DNA of 64,000 nucleotides from Nitrososphaerota archaeon (GTDB lineage: Archaea; Thermoproteota; EX4484-205; JAAOZP01), in the NCBI GenBank assembly GCA_011605725.1, contig JAAOZP010000004.1, positions 185,739 to 249,738 on the forward strand, read 5' to 3'. Below the pieces are notes generated by a model. That model made no database searches and had not been told where the DNA came from. It saw only the letters and a list, made by a program, of their open reading frames with translations. Every line of letters begins with the position of its first letter. Position 1 is the first letter of the stretch. Both the position numbers and the translations under genes were made by a program. Of the stretch, positions 8,355 through 16,245 are shown piece after piece.

Positions 8355-8960
8355 TCATCTCTTTACCATCTCTTTGGTTTGGATGTAGGCTCCGTGCCAG
8401 TTATGATACCAGACCTGACCCGTGTAGGCGTTCACGCTGAGCATACCATAGGTTTTCCCATCCTTTTCGACATGGATCGTGTAGTACCCGTAGAAGGGAT
8501 GCACATCCCCAGCTATGGCGCCTGGAAGGTATGTGTCCATCCATCTCTGAGCGTACTCCTTCGCCTGATCCACACTGACCGATTTGTTTCCGATCCTTGC
8601 CATCCAGCCCATCATGCCATGCATCCCATACTTGGTGTTCCACATAATGTTCGGTCCCTGTTCGGGTCGAATGTAGTCGTTGCCCATCATTTTCATCATC
8701 CTTCCTGTGCCCGGCTTATCGATGATCATCTCAAACGCCCCAATGCCCGTGCTCCTCTCGTAATAGACAACGTAGAAGTTAAGCTCGAACTCCATGATCT
8801 CGTCAATCGCCAAATCCTCGTTGTTTAATGACTTTAAATAGTTCTCAGCGATCCTGATCGCATCGTCCATTGTGACTAGGCCTTGCCACCCAACCCCCAC
8901 GCCCTGCATTGGACACATTATTCCAAGCCCCCACATGGCAAAGGGTGCCAGAGAAAACAT
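8355..8960 (-). CDS. Membrane-anchored PepSY-like, Met/His-rich protein
   Basis: From ATG 8960 a 201-residue protein is read. The frame stays open upstream and encodes a clear hydrophobic segment (ITIGTALIIAGSLGLMFSLA), so the true start is probably upstream near 9024, although no ATG, GTG or TTG is available there. Two PepSY-like repeats can be seen (MDDAIRIAENYLKSL..FYVVYYER and VDQAKEYAQRWMDTYLPG..YTIHVEKDGK). The linker is rich in Met, Gly and His (RMMKMMGNDY, YGMHGMMGWM), which suggests copper or silver binding. It precedes ccdA and follows a SHOCT-domain gene: a likely extracytoplasmic metal or redox operon. Confidence 0.7.
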   Translation of the reverse strand: MFSLAPFAMWGLGIMCPMQGVGVGWQGLVTMDDAIRIAENYLKSLNNEDLAIDEIMEFELNFYVVYYERSTGIGAFEMIIDKPGTGRMMKMMGNDYIRPEQGPNIMWNTKYGMHGMMGWMARIGNKSVSVDQAKEYAQRWMDTYLPGAIAGDVHPFYGYYTIHVEKDGKTYGMLSVNAYTGQVWYHNWHGAYIQTKEMVKR

Positions 8961-9022
8961 AAGTCCAAGGGACCCCGCTATGATTAACGCTGTTCCTATC
9001 GTTATCCTGTTTTTGCTCCGGC

Positions 9023-9190
9023 TCAGGATTCCAACTCCTCCTTCATCTTCAGGTACTGTTCCCTCGTGATCTCGCCCCTAGCGTATCGTTCCTTTAGGAT
9101 CTCAAGGGCCCTTCCCTCGCCCCTGGATTCTGATAGCGCGCGCCGGGATTCAAGATCCTTCCAAATCCCCCCAACCCCCTCGGGAACCCT
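9023..9190 (-). CDS. Small SHOCT-domain protein
   Basis: The frame ends at TGA 9023-9025 and encodes RALEILKERYARGEITREQY, then LKMKEELES, a textbook SHOCT (short C-terminal) domain. An in-frame stop lies about 60 codons upstream, and no standard start codon was found between, so the N-terminus may be lost. The palindrome at 9134 is read in frame as Arg-Arg-Ala-Leu. Its stop overlaps the beginning of the PepSY membrane segment, which supports an operon. Confidence 0.55.
   Translation of the reverse strand, partial: RVPEGVGGIWKDLESRRALSESRGEGRALEILKERYARGEITREQYLKMKEELES
9134..9144. repeat. Iterated palindrome (TAGCGCGCGCC), with a second partial copy at 9212
   Basis: TAGCGCGCGCC within the SHOCT frame. 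GGCGCGCGG follows at 9212-9220, near where the SHOCT frame loses meaning. Confidence 0.6.
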
Positions 9191-9349
9191 TCAGAGTGCC
9201 CTCTTCATGGTGGCGCGCGGTGAGGCCCCACCAGAGCGCAAGCTACATTCAGCGTAGCTTACGCATAGTCATCAAAAACCCATTTCAAGCAGCCTTGTAT
9301 TAGCGAGGTAAAGTTAATTAAGCCTTGCCGCATAATTGAAGACAGAAGA

Positions 9350-9559
9350 ATGAGCGAAGTAACTTTGAGTATGGTGTATGAAGAGGTTAGGAAGCTGAGT
9401 AAGAAGCTGGATTTCCTTGAGGAGATAATTGAAGAAATAGTGATAAGGGAGCTGCCGAAGGCTAGGCTGAGTGACGAGGAGGTTTCAGAGATTAAAAGCT
9501 CGCTGGAGCAGATGAAGAAGGGCGATTACGTTACTTTAGAGGAATTGATGAATGCCTGA
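9350..9559 (+). CDS. RelB/Phd-like antitoxin
   Basis: A 69-residue highly charged helical protein (VYEEVRKLSKKLDFLEEIIE..DEEVSEIKSSLEQMKKGDYV). The C-terminal pattern, with a helix ending in KKGDYVTLEEL, is typical of archaeal RelB-type antitoxins. It overlaps the following toxin by eight bases (ATGCCTGA). Confidence 0.65.
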   Translation: MSEVTLSMVYEEVRKLSKKLDFLEEIIEEIVIRELPKARLSDEEVSEIKSSLEQMKKGDYVTLEELMNA

Positions 9560-9835
9560 ATATAGGGTTCTTGCCCATAGGAGAGTACTTAAATTCCTTA
9601 AACAACTGGAAGATGAGAATCTAAAAACAGGCTTAAAGAAACGATTCTTAGACTTAAAGACTACCCGGTTATTCTGAGAAGGCTTGATGTCGAAAAACTT
9701 GAGAACCTAGAAGGAGGCTACAGGGTCCGCTCTGGGGAATATAGAATCATCTTCATAGTTGATAAGAAGGAGAAGATAATCTTTATCACTCATATTGGTA
9801 AAAGAGAATCAATATACGAGAAAGAAATTAAATAG
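9552..9835 (+). pseudogene. RelE/ParE-type toxin with one frameshift
   Basis: ATG 9552 gives MPEYRVLAHRRVLKFLKQLE. At about 9640 an A5 run loses the frame; a sixth A restores NRLKETILRLKDYPVILRRL, then GGYRVRSGEYRIIFIVDKKE, with the family core R.R.GEYRI. RelE toxins cleave mRNA on the ribosome. Apart from the one-base shift the gene is complete to TAG 9835. Confidence 0.75.
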
Positions 9836-9845
9836 CACATGAAAC

Positions 9846-9935
9846 CCTTTACTCTTCGTCCGGGTCGGGCAGGTCCCAGTCAGGGTCAAGCTTGACTCGG
9901 CCTAGGGGCTTTCTTAAGCATTATGGAAACGCTTA
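9846..9935 (-). pseudogene. Small-family (LEKAL) fragment 1: C-terminus only
   Basis: Read leftwards it encodes the tail of the 79-residue protein at 25436-25675: [17 protein letters not shown] then stop. A one-base shift in the preceding KKAPR/GR segment joins it to a remnant of the MLEKAL helix. Nothing of the N-terminal two thirds is present. Confidence 0.7.
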
Positions 9936-9963
9936 AATTCTCCAAACTGATTGTCAATTAGAA

Positions 9964-10146
9964 GTGTCAGAGGTGGAGGCTACACTTAGGGAAATTAGGG
10001 AGGAGCTGAGGGAGATTAGGCTTCTGTATAAGGAGTTGATCGAGAGGCTCATACCTGTTGAGGAACCGTTAAGCGATGAGAAAGAGGCTATTGAGAGCAG
10101 CGATGAAACAGTAGGTGAGGAAGAACTCTTAAAGGCTCTGGATTAA
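9964..10146 (+). CDS. RelB-like antitoxin
   Basis: A 60-residue acidic coiled protein starting at GTG 9964 (VEATLREIREELREIRLLYKE..SDETVGEEELLKALD). Its N-terminal helix resembles the N-terminal helix of the antitoxin at 18146. It is followed after one base by a complete RelE toxin, so the pair is intact. Confidence 0.65.
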   Translation: MSEVEATLREIREELREIRLLYKELIERLIPVEEPLSDEKEAIESSDETVGEEELLKALD

Positions 10147-10147
10147 A

Positions 10148-10411
10148 TTGATTAAAATAGAGGCTAAAAAGAGAGTATTAAAAACATTAAGAGATTTAGA
10201 CAGGGATAGGAAAAACAGGATTAAAGAAGCCCTCCTCATCCTAAGCAACGATCCTCTACCTTTTAAAAAGCTTGATGTTATAAAGCTAAAAGGCTACGAG
10301 AACACGTATCGCATCAGGATCGGAGGCTTAAGAATAGTGTATGAGGTAAACTGGGACGAGAAAAAGATCATCATCCACTTCATAGGGCCCAGGGAGAAAG
10401 CCTATAAATAA
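10148..10411 (+). CDS. relE: RelE-type mRNA interferase toxin
   Basis: An 87-residue protein from TTG 10148. It has the RelE pattern: N-terminal helices (RVLKTLRDLDRDRKNRIKEA), then PLPFKKLDVIKLKGYENTYR, the core IRIGGLRIVYEVN, and a C-terminal strand with HFIGPREKAY. Basic residues in the core strands are those that bind mRNA in the family. It is intact, unlike the two neighbouring relE copies at 9552 and 18338. Confidence 0.8.
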   Translation: MIKIEAKKRVLKTLRDLDRDRKNRIKEALLILSNDPLPFKKLDVIKLKGYENTYRIRIGGLRIVYEVNWDEKKIIIHFIGPREKAYK

Positions 10412-10435
10412 AGACTCTACTCTTTATCAGGAAGA

Positions 10436-10512
10436 TCTCAGCCATGATCTGTTTTAACTTGGCCCAGTGCTTCTCCAGTATTATTCTTTGCTCAACGCTT
10501 GCAACGAGTTAT
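10436..10512 (-). pseudogene. Small-family (LEKAL) fragment 2, cut at a palindrome
   Basis: Read leftwards from the palindrome at 10514 it gives LVASVEQRIILEKHWAKLKQ, the middle of the family, then diverges. Its start coincides within a few bases with the palindrome. Confidence 0.6.
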
Positions 10513-10513
10513 G

Positions 10514-10524
10514 TAGCGCGCGCT
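10514..10524. repeat. Iterated palindrome (TAGCGCGCGCT) at a fragment-fragment junction
   Basis: Lies between the small-family fragment on the left and a short unknown open frame on the right. Another copy (AGCGCGCGCT) is at 10627-10636, and TAGCGCGCGCA is at 10773-10783. Confidence 0.75.
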
Positions 10525-10587
10525 TTCGAAGCTTATAAGGCCCTTATTAACTATGTTAGAGAGAGGCTGCTCCCTCTTCGCTTTTAA
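10525..10587 (+). pseudogene. C-terminal coding fragment, family unknown
   Basis: Starting directly at the palindrome, the plus strand reads FEAYKALINYVRERLLPLRF and stops at TAA 10585-10587. It looks like the last helix of a helical (HEPN-like) protein, but it is too short to assign. Confidence 0.3.
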
Positions 10588-10882
10588 CCTTCATAAACAG
10601 GCTTTTGACAGATAAAAAACGCTTAAAGCGCGCGCTCCTCCTCTTAAAAAACTGCTTCAAGAAATTCTGAAGCAATTAACAGGATAGAATTTAATTTTAG
10701 AATCTGTCGTTATTCAGTTACATTTTAAAATTTTAACTATGAATTATTAAAGCGCCGTTTTTAAGGCTTTCTTAGCGCGCGCACAGCAGGCTTTGCTCAC
10801 AATACCCATTTGACACCATAGTTTTCTCTAGGCTTTCGTAAAAAGCTTATAGACCTAAACATGTATACTAAACTGAAGCTGG
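10588..10882. other. Intergenic region before korAB, with two palindrome copies
   Basis: AT-rich, no gene. Contains palindromes at 10627 and 10773. The sequence AAAAAGCTTATAGACC at about 10841 is a plausible TATA element for the korAB operon, 30-40 bases before the ATG at 10883. Confidence 0.5.
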
Positions 10883-12556
10883 ATGAACCATGAGTATTCC
10901 GTTCTTGTAGGTGGACAGGCAGGGGATGGAATAAGATTGGCAGGCTACGCTGTAGCAAAGCTTTTTAACAGACTTGGCTACTGGGTTTTTGCGTACAACG
11001 ATTATCAGTCGCTAATAAGGGGGGGTCACAACTTCTCCATAATAAGAGCAGCTGAAAAGAGGATAGAGGCGCATAAAGAAAGGGTCAACATAATTATAGC
11101 TATGAATCAGGACACTGTGGATAAGCATAATTGGAGGTTGGAGAATGAAAAACTGATTATTTTCGACTCAAACAACGTTAAGGCTGATGGGCTTGGTTTA
11201 CCTCTAACCGAGATTGTGAAAAACAGGGGCTTGCCCCTAATCGCTAGGAACTCTGTTTCACTTGGCGCTTTAGCATCAGTGTTAGGTTTAGAATTTTCTT
11301 TGATCGAAAACGTGATAAGGAGTTCTTTAAGGAGGAGCATAGATGAGAACATAGCTGTAGCCAGAGAAGGATACGAGGCCGCCAGTAATCATAAGGGCTA
11401 CTTCAGGATTCCTGTAGTTCACGGGTCTCAGCCAAAGCTGCTTCTTTCCGGAAACGAAGCTGTAGGGCTTGGTGCCGTCAGAGCCGGATTAAAACTATAC
11501 GTGGCTTACCCTATGACGCCATCAACTCCTCTTCTTCACTATTTAGCCAATAATTCTGACGAATTTGGACTACGAGCGATTCAACCAGAGAACGAAATCG
11601 CCGCCATAGGGATTGCTCAAGGTGCAGCATACGCCGGGATAAGATCAATGGTTGGAACCTCGGGCGGTGGCTTTTGCCTGATGGTAGAGCATTTAAGCCT
11701 AGCCGGCCAAGCCGAAATCCCCATTTTAATAATGATCGGTGAGAGGCCGGGACCGGCGATCGGGCTTCCCACCTATCACGCGCAGGGAGAGCTCTTGTTC
11801 TCGATATTCGCTGGACATGGAGAATTTCCAAGAATAGTTGCTTCCCCAGGCGATCCGGAAGAGGCATTCTACTTGTCTGCAGAAATGTTAAACTTAGCTT
11901 GGAAGTTTCAAGTTCCTGCAATACTGCTCGCAGATTACTGTCTTCTCGAAAGCACTTTCTCAACAATTATAGATGAAGAAAAAGTAATTATTGAAAATCC
12001 AAAAATGTGGACAGGAGAAGGCGAATACAAGCGTTACTTGCAAACAGGAAATGGTGTTTCGCCTCTGGCTTTCCCAGGAATGGAGAAAGCGATAGTAAAA
12101 TCAAACAGCTATGAGCATGACGAATTTGGCATAACGACAGAAGATCCAGAGTTAACTAAGCAGGGTGCTGAGAAAAGGATTAAAAAAAGCGTAGCAATAG
12201 AAAATGAGCTTAAGAAGAAAACGACTGTAAAAACATATGGGAACCCCATGAGTCAAATCGTTCTTATTACTTGGGGATCGACAAAAGGGGGTGTAGCTGA
12301 GATTGCAGAGAAGCATGGCCTTAGTGTTATTCAACCTTTGTATCTGAATCCTCTACCAGTCTGGGAAATTGAGAAATATCTCTCTAAAGCCGAGAAGACT
12401 ATTTGCATTGAAGCAAATTCAACTGGTCAATTAGCTAAATGGATGAAATACCATGGCTTTAGGATTGATGAAACCATTCTAAAATATGATGGAAGACCAT
12501 TCACTATAGACTACCTTGAGGAGAAAATTAAGAGGGTGATTAGCAATGAGCATTAA
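10883..12556 (+). CDS. korA: 2-oxoacid:ferredoxin oxidoreductase, fused gamma-alpha subunit
   Basis: A 557-residue protein. Residues 1-175 form the gamma domain (VLVGGQAGDGIRLAGYAVAK, YNDYQSLIRGGHNFSIIRA). Residues from about 185 form the alpha/pyrimidine domain with LSGNEAVGLGAVRAGLKLYV and the signature YPMTPSTP at residue 209. The C-terminal transketolase-like domain holds TWGSTKGGVAE. With the beta subunit it oxidises a 2-oxoacid to acyl-CoA and CO2 and reduces ferredoxin. The fused form is usual in Thermoproteota. Substrate choice (2-oxoglutarate, pyruvate or broad) cannot be read from sequence. It overlaps korB by 11 bases. Confidence 0.9.
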   Translation: MNHEYSVLVGGQAGDGIRLAGYAVAKLFNRLGYWVFAYNDYQSLIRGGHNFSIIRAAEKRIEAHKERVNIIIAMNQDTVDKHNWRLENEKLIIFDSNNVKADGLGLPLTEIVKNRGLPLIARNSVSLGALASVLGLEFSLIENVIRSSLRRSIDENIAVAREGYEAASNHKGYFRIPVVHGSQPKLLLSGNEAVGLGAVRAGLKLYVAYPMTPSTPLLHYLANNSDEFGLRAIQPENEIAAIGIAQGAAYAGIRSMVGTSGGGFCLMVEHLSLAGQAEIPILIMIGERPGPAIGLPTYHAQGELLFSIFAGHGEFPRIVASPGDPEEAFYLSAEMLNLAWKFQVPAILLADYCLLESTFSTIIDEEKVIIENPKMWTGEGEYKRYLQTGNGVSPLAFPGMEKAIVKSNSYEHDEFGITTEDPELTKQGAEKRIKKSVAIENELKKKTTVKTYGNPMSQIVLITWGSTKGGVAEIAEKHGLSVIQPLYLNPLPVWEIEKYLSKAEKTICIEANSTGQLAKWMKYHGFRIDETILKYDGRPFTIDYLEEKIKRVISNEH

Positions 12557-13418
12557 GCTAGAGGATTTATCAACCTATGCTAAAAACACATGGTGCCCAG
12601 GATGCGGGAATTTTGGTATAGAAAGAGCAGCTAAGCAAGCTTTTATTGAACTCATAAACGAGGATAAAGTTAAAAGAGAAAAAATAGTAATGGTAACTGG
12701 TATAGGCTGCCATGGAAAAATCGCTGATTATATTAATGTAAATTCATTTTACTCTCTTCATGGAAGAGCTATTGCACCTGCAATTGGAATGAAGCTAGCA
12801 AACCCAACTCTGAATATTGTAGTATTCGTGGGAGACGGAGATGCCTTAGGGGAAGGATTGGAGCATACGGTATTTGCAGCTAAGAAAAATGTCGATATAA
12901 CCGTAATAGTTCACGATAACAGAGTATATGCATTAACAACAGGCCAGTTTACCCCCACATCTCCAAAAGGATTCCGAGGAGGTTCGACACCTAAAGGTTC
13001 TCCTGAAGAACCATTGAACCCTATCGAACTAATGCTGGTTAGCGGGGCAACTTTTATAGCTAGAGCCTATAGCGCAAACCTGAACCACACGAAGGAACTC
13101 TTTAAGCAAGCAATATTGCATAAAGGTTTTGCGTTTGTAGATGTACTCCAACCATGCTACACGTTCTTCGATACTTACAAGTATTATGGACCAAGGGTTT
13201 ATGATCTTCAACAGGATGGTCATAATCCTTTAGATTGGGAGGCGGCGCTAGCAAGGGCAAAAGAATGGAATTATGGTGGGGAGGAGGCAAAGAGGATACC
13301 TATTGGGCTCTTCTTTAAAGCCGATAAAACTACATATGAGGATGCTGTGCTCTCCGGAAAGGACTTGTATGATAAGAGTACACCTAGGATCAATATGGTC
13401 CTCCGGAGTCATGTGTAA
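12546..13418 (+). CDS. korB: 2-oxoacid:ferredoxin oxidoreductase, beta subunit
   Basis: A 290-residue thiamine-diphosphate subunit. WCPGCGNFG near the N-terminus and GIGCHGK carry cysteines that bind the Fe4S4 cluster, together with a later CYTFFDTY. GDGDALGEG..HTVFAAKKN is the thiamine-diphosphate/Mg motif. VHDNRVYALTTGQFTPTSP contacts the cofactor and the CoA side. There is no separate ferredoxin-like delta subunit, as expected for the two-subunit archaeal enzymes. It starts at ATG 12546 inside the end of korA and is translationally coupled. Confidence 0.92.
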   Translation: MSIKLEDLSTYAKNTWCPGCGNFGIERAAKQAFIELINEDKVKREKIVMVTGIGCHGKIADYINVNSFYSLHGRAIAPAIGMKLANPTLNIVVFVGDGDALGEGLEHTVFAAKKNVDITVIVHDNRVYALTTGQFTPTSPKGFRGGSTPKGSPEEPLNPIELMLVSGATFIARAYSANLNHTKELFKQAILHKGFAFVDVLQPCYTFFDTYKYYGPRVYDLQQDGHNPLDWEAALARAKEWNYGGEEAKRIPIGLFFKADKTTYEDAVLSGKDLYDKSTPRINMVLRSHV

Positions 13419-13564
13419 ACAAGCCGCTACCAAGTTGCATGAATCTCGGAACATATTGATGAACTGGCTGAGAAAAAGAGCCTTCACTCCGGGTAAGCTT
13501 ATTATGAGGGTAGAGAACAAGAAATAGACTAAAGCTAAATATAAAGGAGGCCGCATTAATTGAT

Positions 13565-13855
13565 ATGATGGAACACGTGGAGAAGCCTAAAGAGGCGATT
13601 AGAATACGTGTGCTAGTTTTAGTAACTGTGATATAAAGTATACTTTTTGACTTAGCACGTGGTAGTATAACTCTGAATTTCAGTGGCGGCTTAGTTCGTG
13701 CAATTTTCATCATGTCTCTAGGCACCGTGTAGAATAAATTGGCAATTTTAGCCCCCTTGACTGTAGTTAGCAGCCTGACTTTATTGTTTATCGACATATG
13801 TACGGATGGCGTCGGCATGGTCCGGTTCAGCGTGATTCACACCACGCGCGCGCTA
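13565..13855 (+). pseudogene. Decayed small membrane-protein gene, cut at a palindrome
   Basis: One frame from ATG 13565 reads MMEHVEKPKEAIRIRVLVLV, then SILFDLARGSI, LVRAIFIMSLGTV and LAILAPLTVVSSLTLLFIDI, with in-frame stops at about 13634 and 13730. Three hydrophobic segments in one frame argue that it was a gene. The frame then runs into the palindrome at 13844 (read Thr-Thr-Arg-Ala-Leu). I do not recognise the family. Confidence 0.4.
13844..13855. repeat. Iterated palindrome variant (ACGCGCGCGCTA)
   Basis: Separates the decayed membrane frame from the promoter region of the flavoprotein gene. Confidence 0.7.
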
Positions 13856-13956
13856 GTCCATTCCACTTCTTTTCTTTAGAAAGAAGTCTTCAGTTTGCAA
13901 GAAAAATTCGAAAAAACCTTATATTATACGCTATGCTCCCCCTATTTTTCCTCGGG

Positions 13957-15081
13957 ATGAAAAGAATTCTCATAATCGGTGGAGGCTACTCTGGTACAGA
14001 GATAATAAGGCAGCTTGTCCTAAGAGGGGTTAGAGGCATTGAGGTGGAACTCATATCTGTCGGGCGTTATTTTGAGAACACGATAGCTGGCACAGAAGTT
14101 ATAAGCGAAAAACTGAGAGCAGAAGACCTCAGGTATGACTTACAGCTGCTCTCAGACTACTGGGGTTTCAGCCTAACAGCCGGCAGGGTCACTAAGATTA
14201 ACCTAGACGAGAAGGTCGTTAAGCTAGAGAACGGTGAGAGAGAGTACGATGTTCTTGTAGTTGCTTCAGGTTCAGTTCCAAACTTTTACGACGTGAAGGG
14301 TTTCGACCTAGCGCTCCCTAGCTACCGTCTCTCCGATTTTGAGCAAATAAACAGAAGTTTAAAAAGATTAAACAATGATCGTCCGAGAGTTATAATAGTT
14401 GGAGCCGGGTATGTGGGTTTGGAAGTAGCCGCGGAGATAATGGACTTCTTCAAATCATCAGGAAGGAAGGCGGAGGTCATTGTTGTCGAGAAGACGGGCC
14501 ACGTCCTTCCTGGTTTCAACAATGAGGCTGCTAGAAGAATGACTCTTGAAGCCATGAGCTCAAGGGGCATAGGCTTCAACTTCGGGAAGGGGGTTAAGCG
14601 CATAGCTGAGGGGAAAGTGGTGCTGGAGGACGGCAGTGAGCTTCAATCCGACTTGACGATCTGGTCAGGGGGTGTAAAGGGTTCTGAGCTCGCGTTGAAC
14701 ACTATTGGGGCCAGCCTGCATAATAGTTACATCCATGTTGATGAAAAGCTATTGATCAAGGGACGGCTGGACGCCTTCGCGATCGGTGACGCGGCTTACG
14801 TAGAGACCGGTGGAAGCGTGGCCCAGAAGATGGCTGGCGAGGCCCTCGAGCAGGCCGTGACGACTGCTAGGAACATAATTTCTATAATAGGCGGCCAGAA
14901 ACCCAGCGTCGAGCATAAGATAAACTACTCTGTCAACTTCCCTAAGGTATTGCTCTCCCTTGGCGAGGGCAAAGCGCTACTGATCTTCGGCCCGCATTAT
15001 GCAAGCCTTGGAAGCACTGAGTATTTCTTGAAGAGAAGAATCGACGTTGAGGAAATGATGGGAAGGTTCCCACGTGCATGA
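13957..15081 (+). CDS. ndh: FAD-dependent NADH dehydrogenase (type II)-like flavoprotein
   Basis: From ATG 13957: MKRILIIGGGYSGTEIIRQL, an N-terminal Rossmann FAD motif (GxGxxG). A second Rossmann motif, VIIVGAGYVGLEVAAEIMDF, binds NAD(P)H, and the FAD-contact motif FAIGDAAYVETGG lies near residue 280. At about 374 residues the size fits NDH-2 and sulphide:quinone reductase-type enzymes. The paired cysteines of SQR are not seen, so electron transfer from NADH to quinone is more likely. AAACCTTATATTATA at about 13916 is a good TATA box. The frame extends upstream to 13798, but that part is unlike the family. A truncated copy of the 3' end lies at 1011. Confidence 0.82.
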   Translation: MKRILIIGGGYSGTEIIRQLVLRGVRGIEVELISVGRYFENTIAGTEVISEKLRAEDLRYDLQLLSDYWGFSLTAGRVTKINLDEKVVKLENGEREYDVLVVASGSVPNFYDVKGFDLALPSYRLSDFEQINRSLKRLNNDRPRVIIVGAGYVGLEVAAEIMDFFKSSGRKAEVIVVEKTGHVLPGFNNEAARRMTLEAMSSRGIGFNFGKGVKRIAEGKVVLEDGSELQSDLTIWSGGVKGSELALNTIGASLHNSYIHVDEKLLIKGRLDAFAIGDAAYVETGGSVAQKMAGEALEQAVTTARNIISIIGGQKPSVEHKINYSVNFPKVLLSLGEGKALLIFGPHYASLGSTEYFLKRRIDVEEMMGRFPRA

Positions 15082-15177
15082 TTTTGCCATAGTCAAAAAA
15101 ATGGTAGGATGAAGTTTCAATTCGACAAACTATGGCACCCTATTGTTGAAACCCCTCAGTAATTGCCGATTAGTACG

Positions 15178-15189
15178 TAGCGCGCGCTA
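15178..15189. repeat. Iterated palindrome, perfect copy (TAGCGCGCGCTA)
   Basis: A perfect 12-base copy 97 bases after the flavoprotein gene. Confidence 0.85.
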
Positions 15190-15219
15190 AGCAAGGTTCC
15201 GAGAATGAGGTAATGAGTC

Positions 15220-15250
15220 AGTAGGCCGAAGGATTCGAACCCTACTAATT
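15220..15250 (-). other. Possible tRNA T-arm fragment
   Basis: On the minus strand GGGTTCGAATCCTTCGGCC contains a TTCGAAT loop with G53-C61 and a partly paired stem, followed by a possible acceptor strand. There is no matching 5' half nearby. It could be a leftover 3' tRNA end from an integration event, or chance. Confidence 0.2.
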
Positions 15251-15349
15251 AGAAGCAGTCTTTTTTATCAAAATCCCTTTCGTTGATCAAAGATTGGGTT
15301 GTCATCTTTGTTTGAACTCTCAATATGGATTACAACTAGGCTTAATATG

Positions 15350-15361
15350 TAGCGTGCGCTA
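15350..15361. repeat. Iterated palindrome variant (TAGCGTGCGCTA)
   Basis: Single-base variant of the perfect copy. Its reverse complement is the form seen at 16878. Confidence 0.75.
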
Positions 15362-15410
15362 GTGGAGAAAATATATAAGAAACCTAAAGGAATTACAATA
15401 TTGACCGAAT

Positions 15411-15911
15411 GTGTTTGATAGGACGCAGTATGTTGTAGAGAAAAAGTTGTTAACAGTGTTAACGTTAGGGGAGACCTATGACATCAAGGATGTGAACGGG
15501 AACCTGTTGGGCTACATTAAAAGGAACTCAAAATTTTGGTTTGAGGGAATGGACGGATCCCGCCAAGGTGAAATCCGGGATGTGGGTGGTGCATACGAGG
15601 TTTACGATGCTCGAAATCAGCTTCGAGCTACTGTAGTATGGGCTGGGGGACTGGGGCTCCGAAGTAGTAAGTGGCAGATGAAAGATCCTCAGGGCCAGCA
15701 ATTGGCCATAGCCGAGGGTGACTTTTTGGGACGTAATTATCGCATCCTAGCGCCAGACGGAAGCGCCATAGCCCAGATACACAAGAAATGGGCATCCACG
15801 AGCTGGCAATCCTATCGCATCGATATTTCACGCCAAGGTTTCGATCCCTTCTTGATCTTGAGTTACGTTGTAGTCGATATTTCACAACAAGTGACGGTGT
15901 ACTACCCCTGA
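15411..15911 (+). CDS. LURP-one/Tubby-C-terminal-like protein
   Basis: A 166-residue beta-rich protein from GTG 15411. It shows the repeated strand pattern of LURP-one-related proteins: YVVEKKLLTVLTLGETYDIK, GNLLGYIKR, DARNQLRATVV, W-Q-M-KDPQGQQLAIAEG, NYRILAPDGSAIAQIHKKW and YRIDISRQGFDPFLILSYVV. The fold is a closed beta-barrel around a helix, like Tubby C-terminal domains. The prokaryotic role is unknown; lipid scramblase-like or membrane-associated roles have been proposed for relatives. It is intact and stands alone, with palindromes on both sides (15350, 16031). Confidence 0.8.
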   Translation: MFDRTQYVVEKKLLTVLTLGETYDIKDVNGNLLGYIKRNSKFWFEGMDGSRQGEIRDVGGAYEVYDARNQLRATVVWAGGLGLRSSKWQMKDPQGQQLAIAEGDFLGRNYRILAPDGSAIAQIHKKWASTSWQSYRIDISRQGFDPFLILSYVVVDISQQVTVYYP

Positions 15912-16030
15912 CCGATTTAGCTACAAGCAGAGGAAAACCTCTTTGAATGTCAGGGAACCAGATGCCTCCAGCTCGCACCTGACCGTTGCAGAGAGCTTGG
16001 ACTTTAACGACGCCATGATTCCTTCTGTTA

Positions 16031-16043
16031 TAGCGCGCGCCTA
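16031..16043. repeat. Iterated palindrome variant (TAGCGCGCGCCTA)
   Basis: Lies between the LURP-one gene and the third small-family fragment. Confidence 0.65.
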
Positions 16044-16111
16044 ACGTCAAAGGTACGCGAGTCCAACTAGAGCGTGCGTATGGAGATATTAAAAGCCAAA
16101 AAGATGATTCA

Positions 16112-16230
16112 AAACTATTCCTTGTCATGGTCAACCTTGACTTGGCCGAGAGCCTTCTCAAGCATTATGCGTTGCTCAATAGATGCAACAAGCTTACGTG
16201 TAAACACCGCAGCGTCAGGATTTAAGCGAG
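16112..16230 (-). pseudogene. Small-family (LEKAL) fragment 3: C-terminal half
   Basis: Read leftwards: [20 protein letters not shown], then [15 protein letters not shown] and a stop. The N-terminal strand-helix ([13 protein letters not shown]) is replaced by unrelated sequence. It is immediately followed by the end of a hicA gene at 16246. Confidence 0.7.
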
Positions 16231-16245
16231 AGAACGCGACTGTTG

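Noticed and set aside
8379..8828. Long plus-strand open frame opposite the PepSY protein
   Set aside because: It is the mirror of the Met/His-rich PepSY coding sequence (His-, Pro- and Ser-rich translation) and has no family features.
13029..13290. Minus-strand frames within korB
   Set aside because: They lie wholly inside korB, which has all its catalytic motifs. Low-complexity translations.
15912..16012. Short minus-strand frame MASLKSKLSATVRCELEASG between the LURP-one gene and palindrome 16031
   Set aside because: About 31 codons, no ribosome-binding site or family resemblance; cannot be supported.
15628..16161. Minus-strand 177-codon frame across the LURP-one gene
   Set aside because: Overlaps a well-supported beta-barrel protein in another frame and shows no family features.
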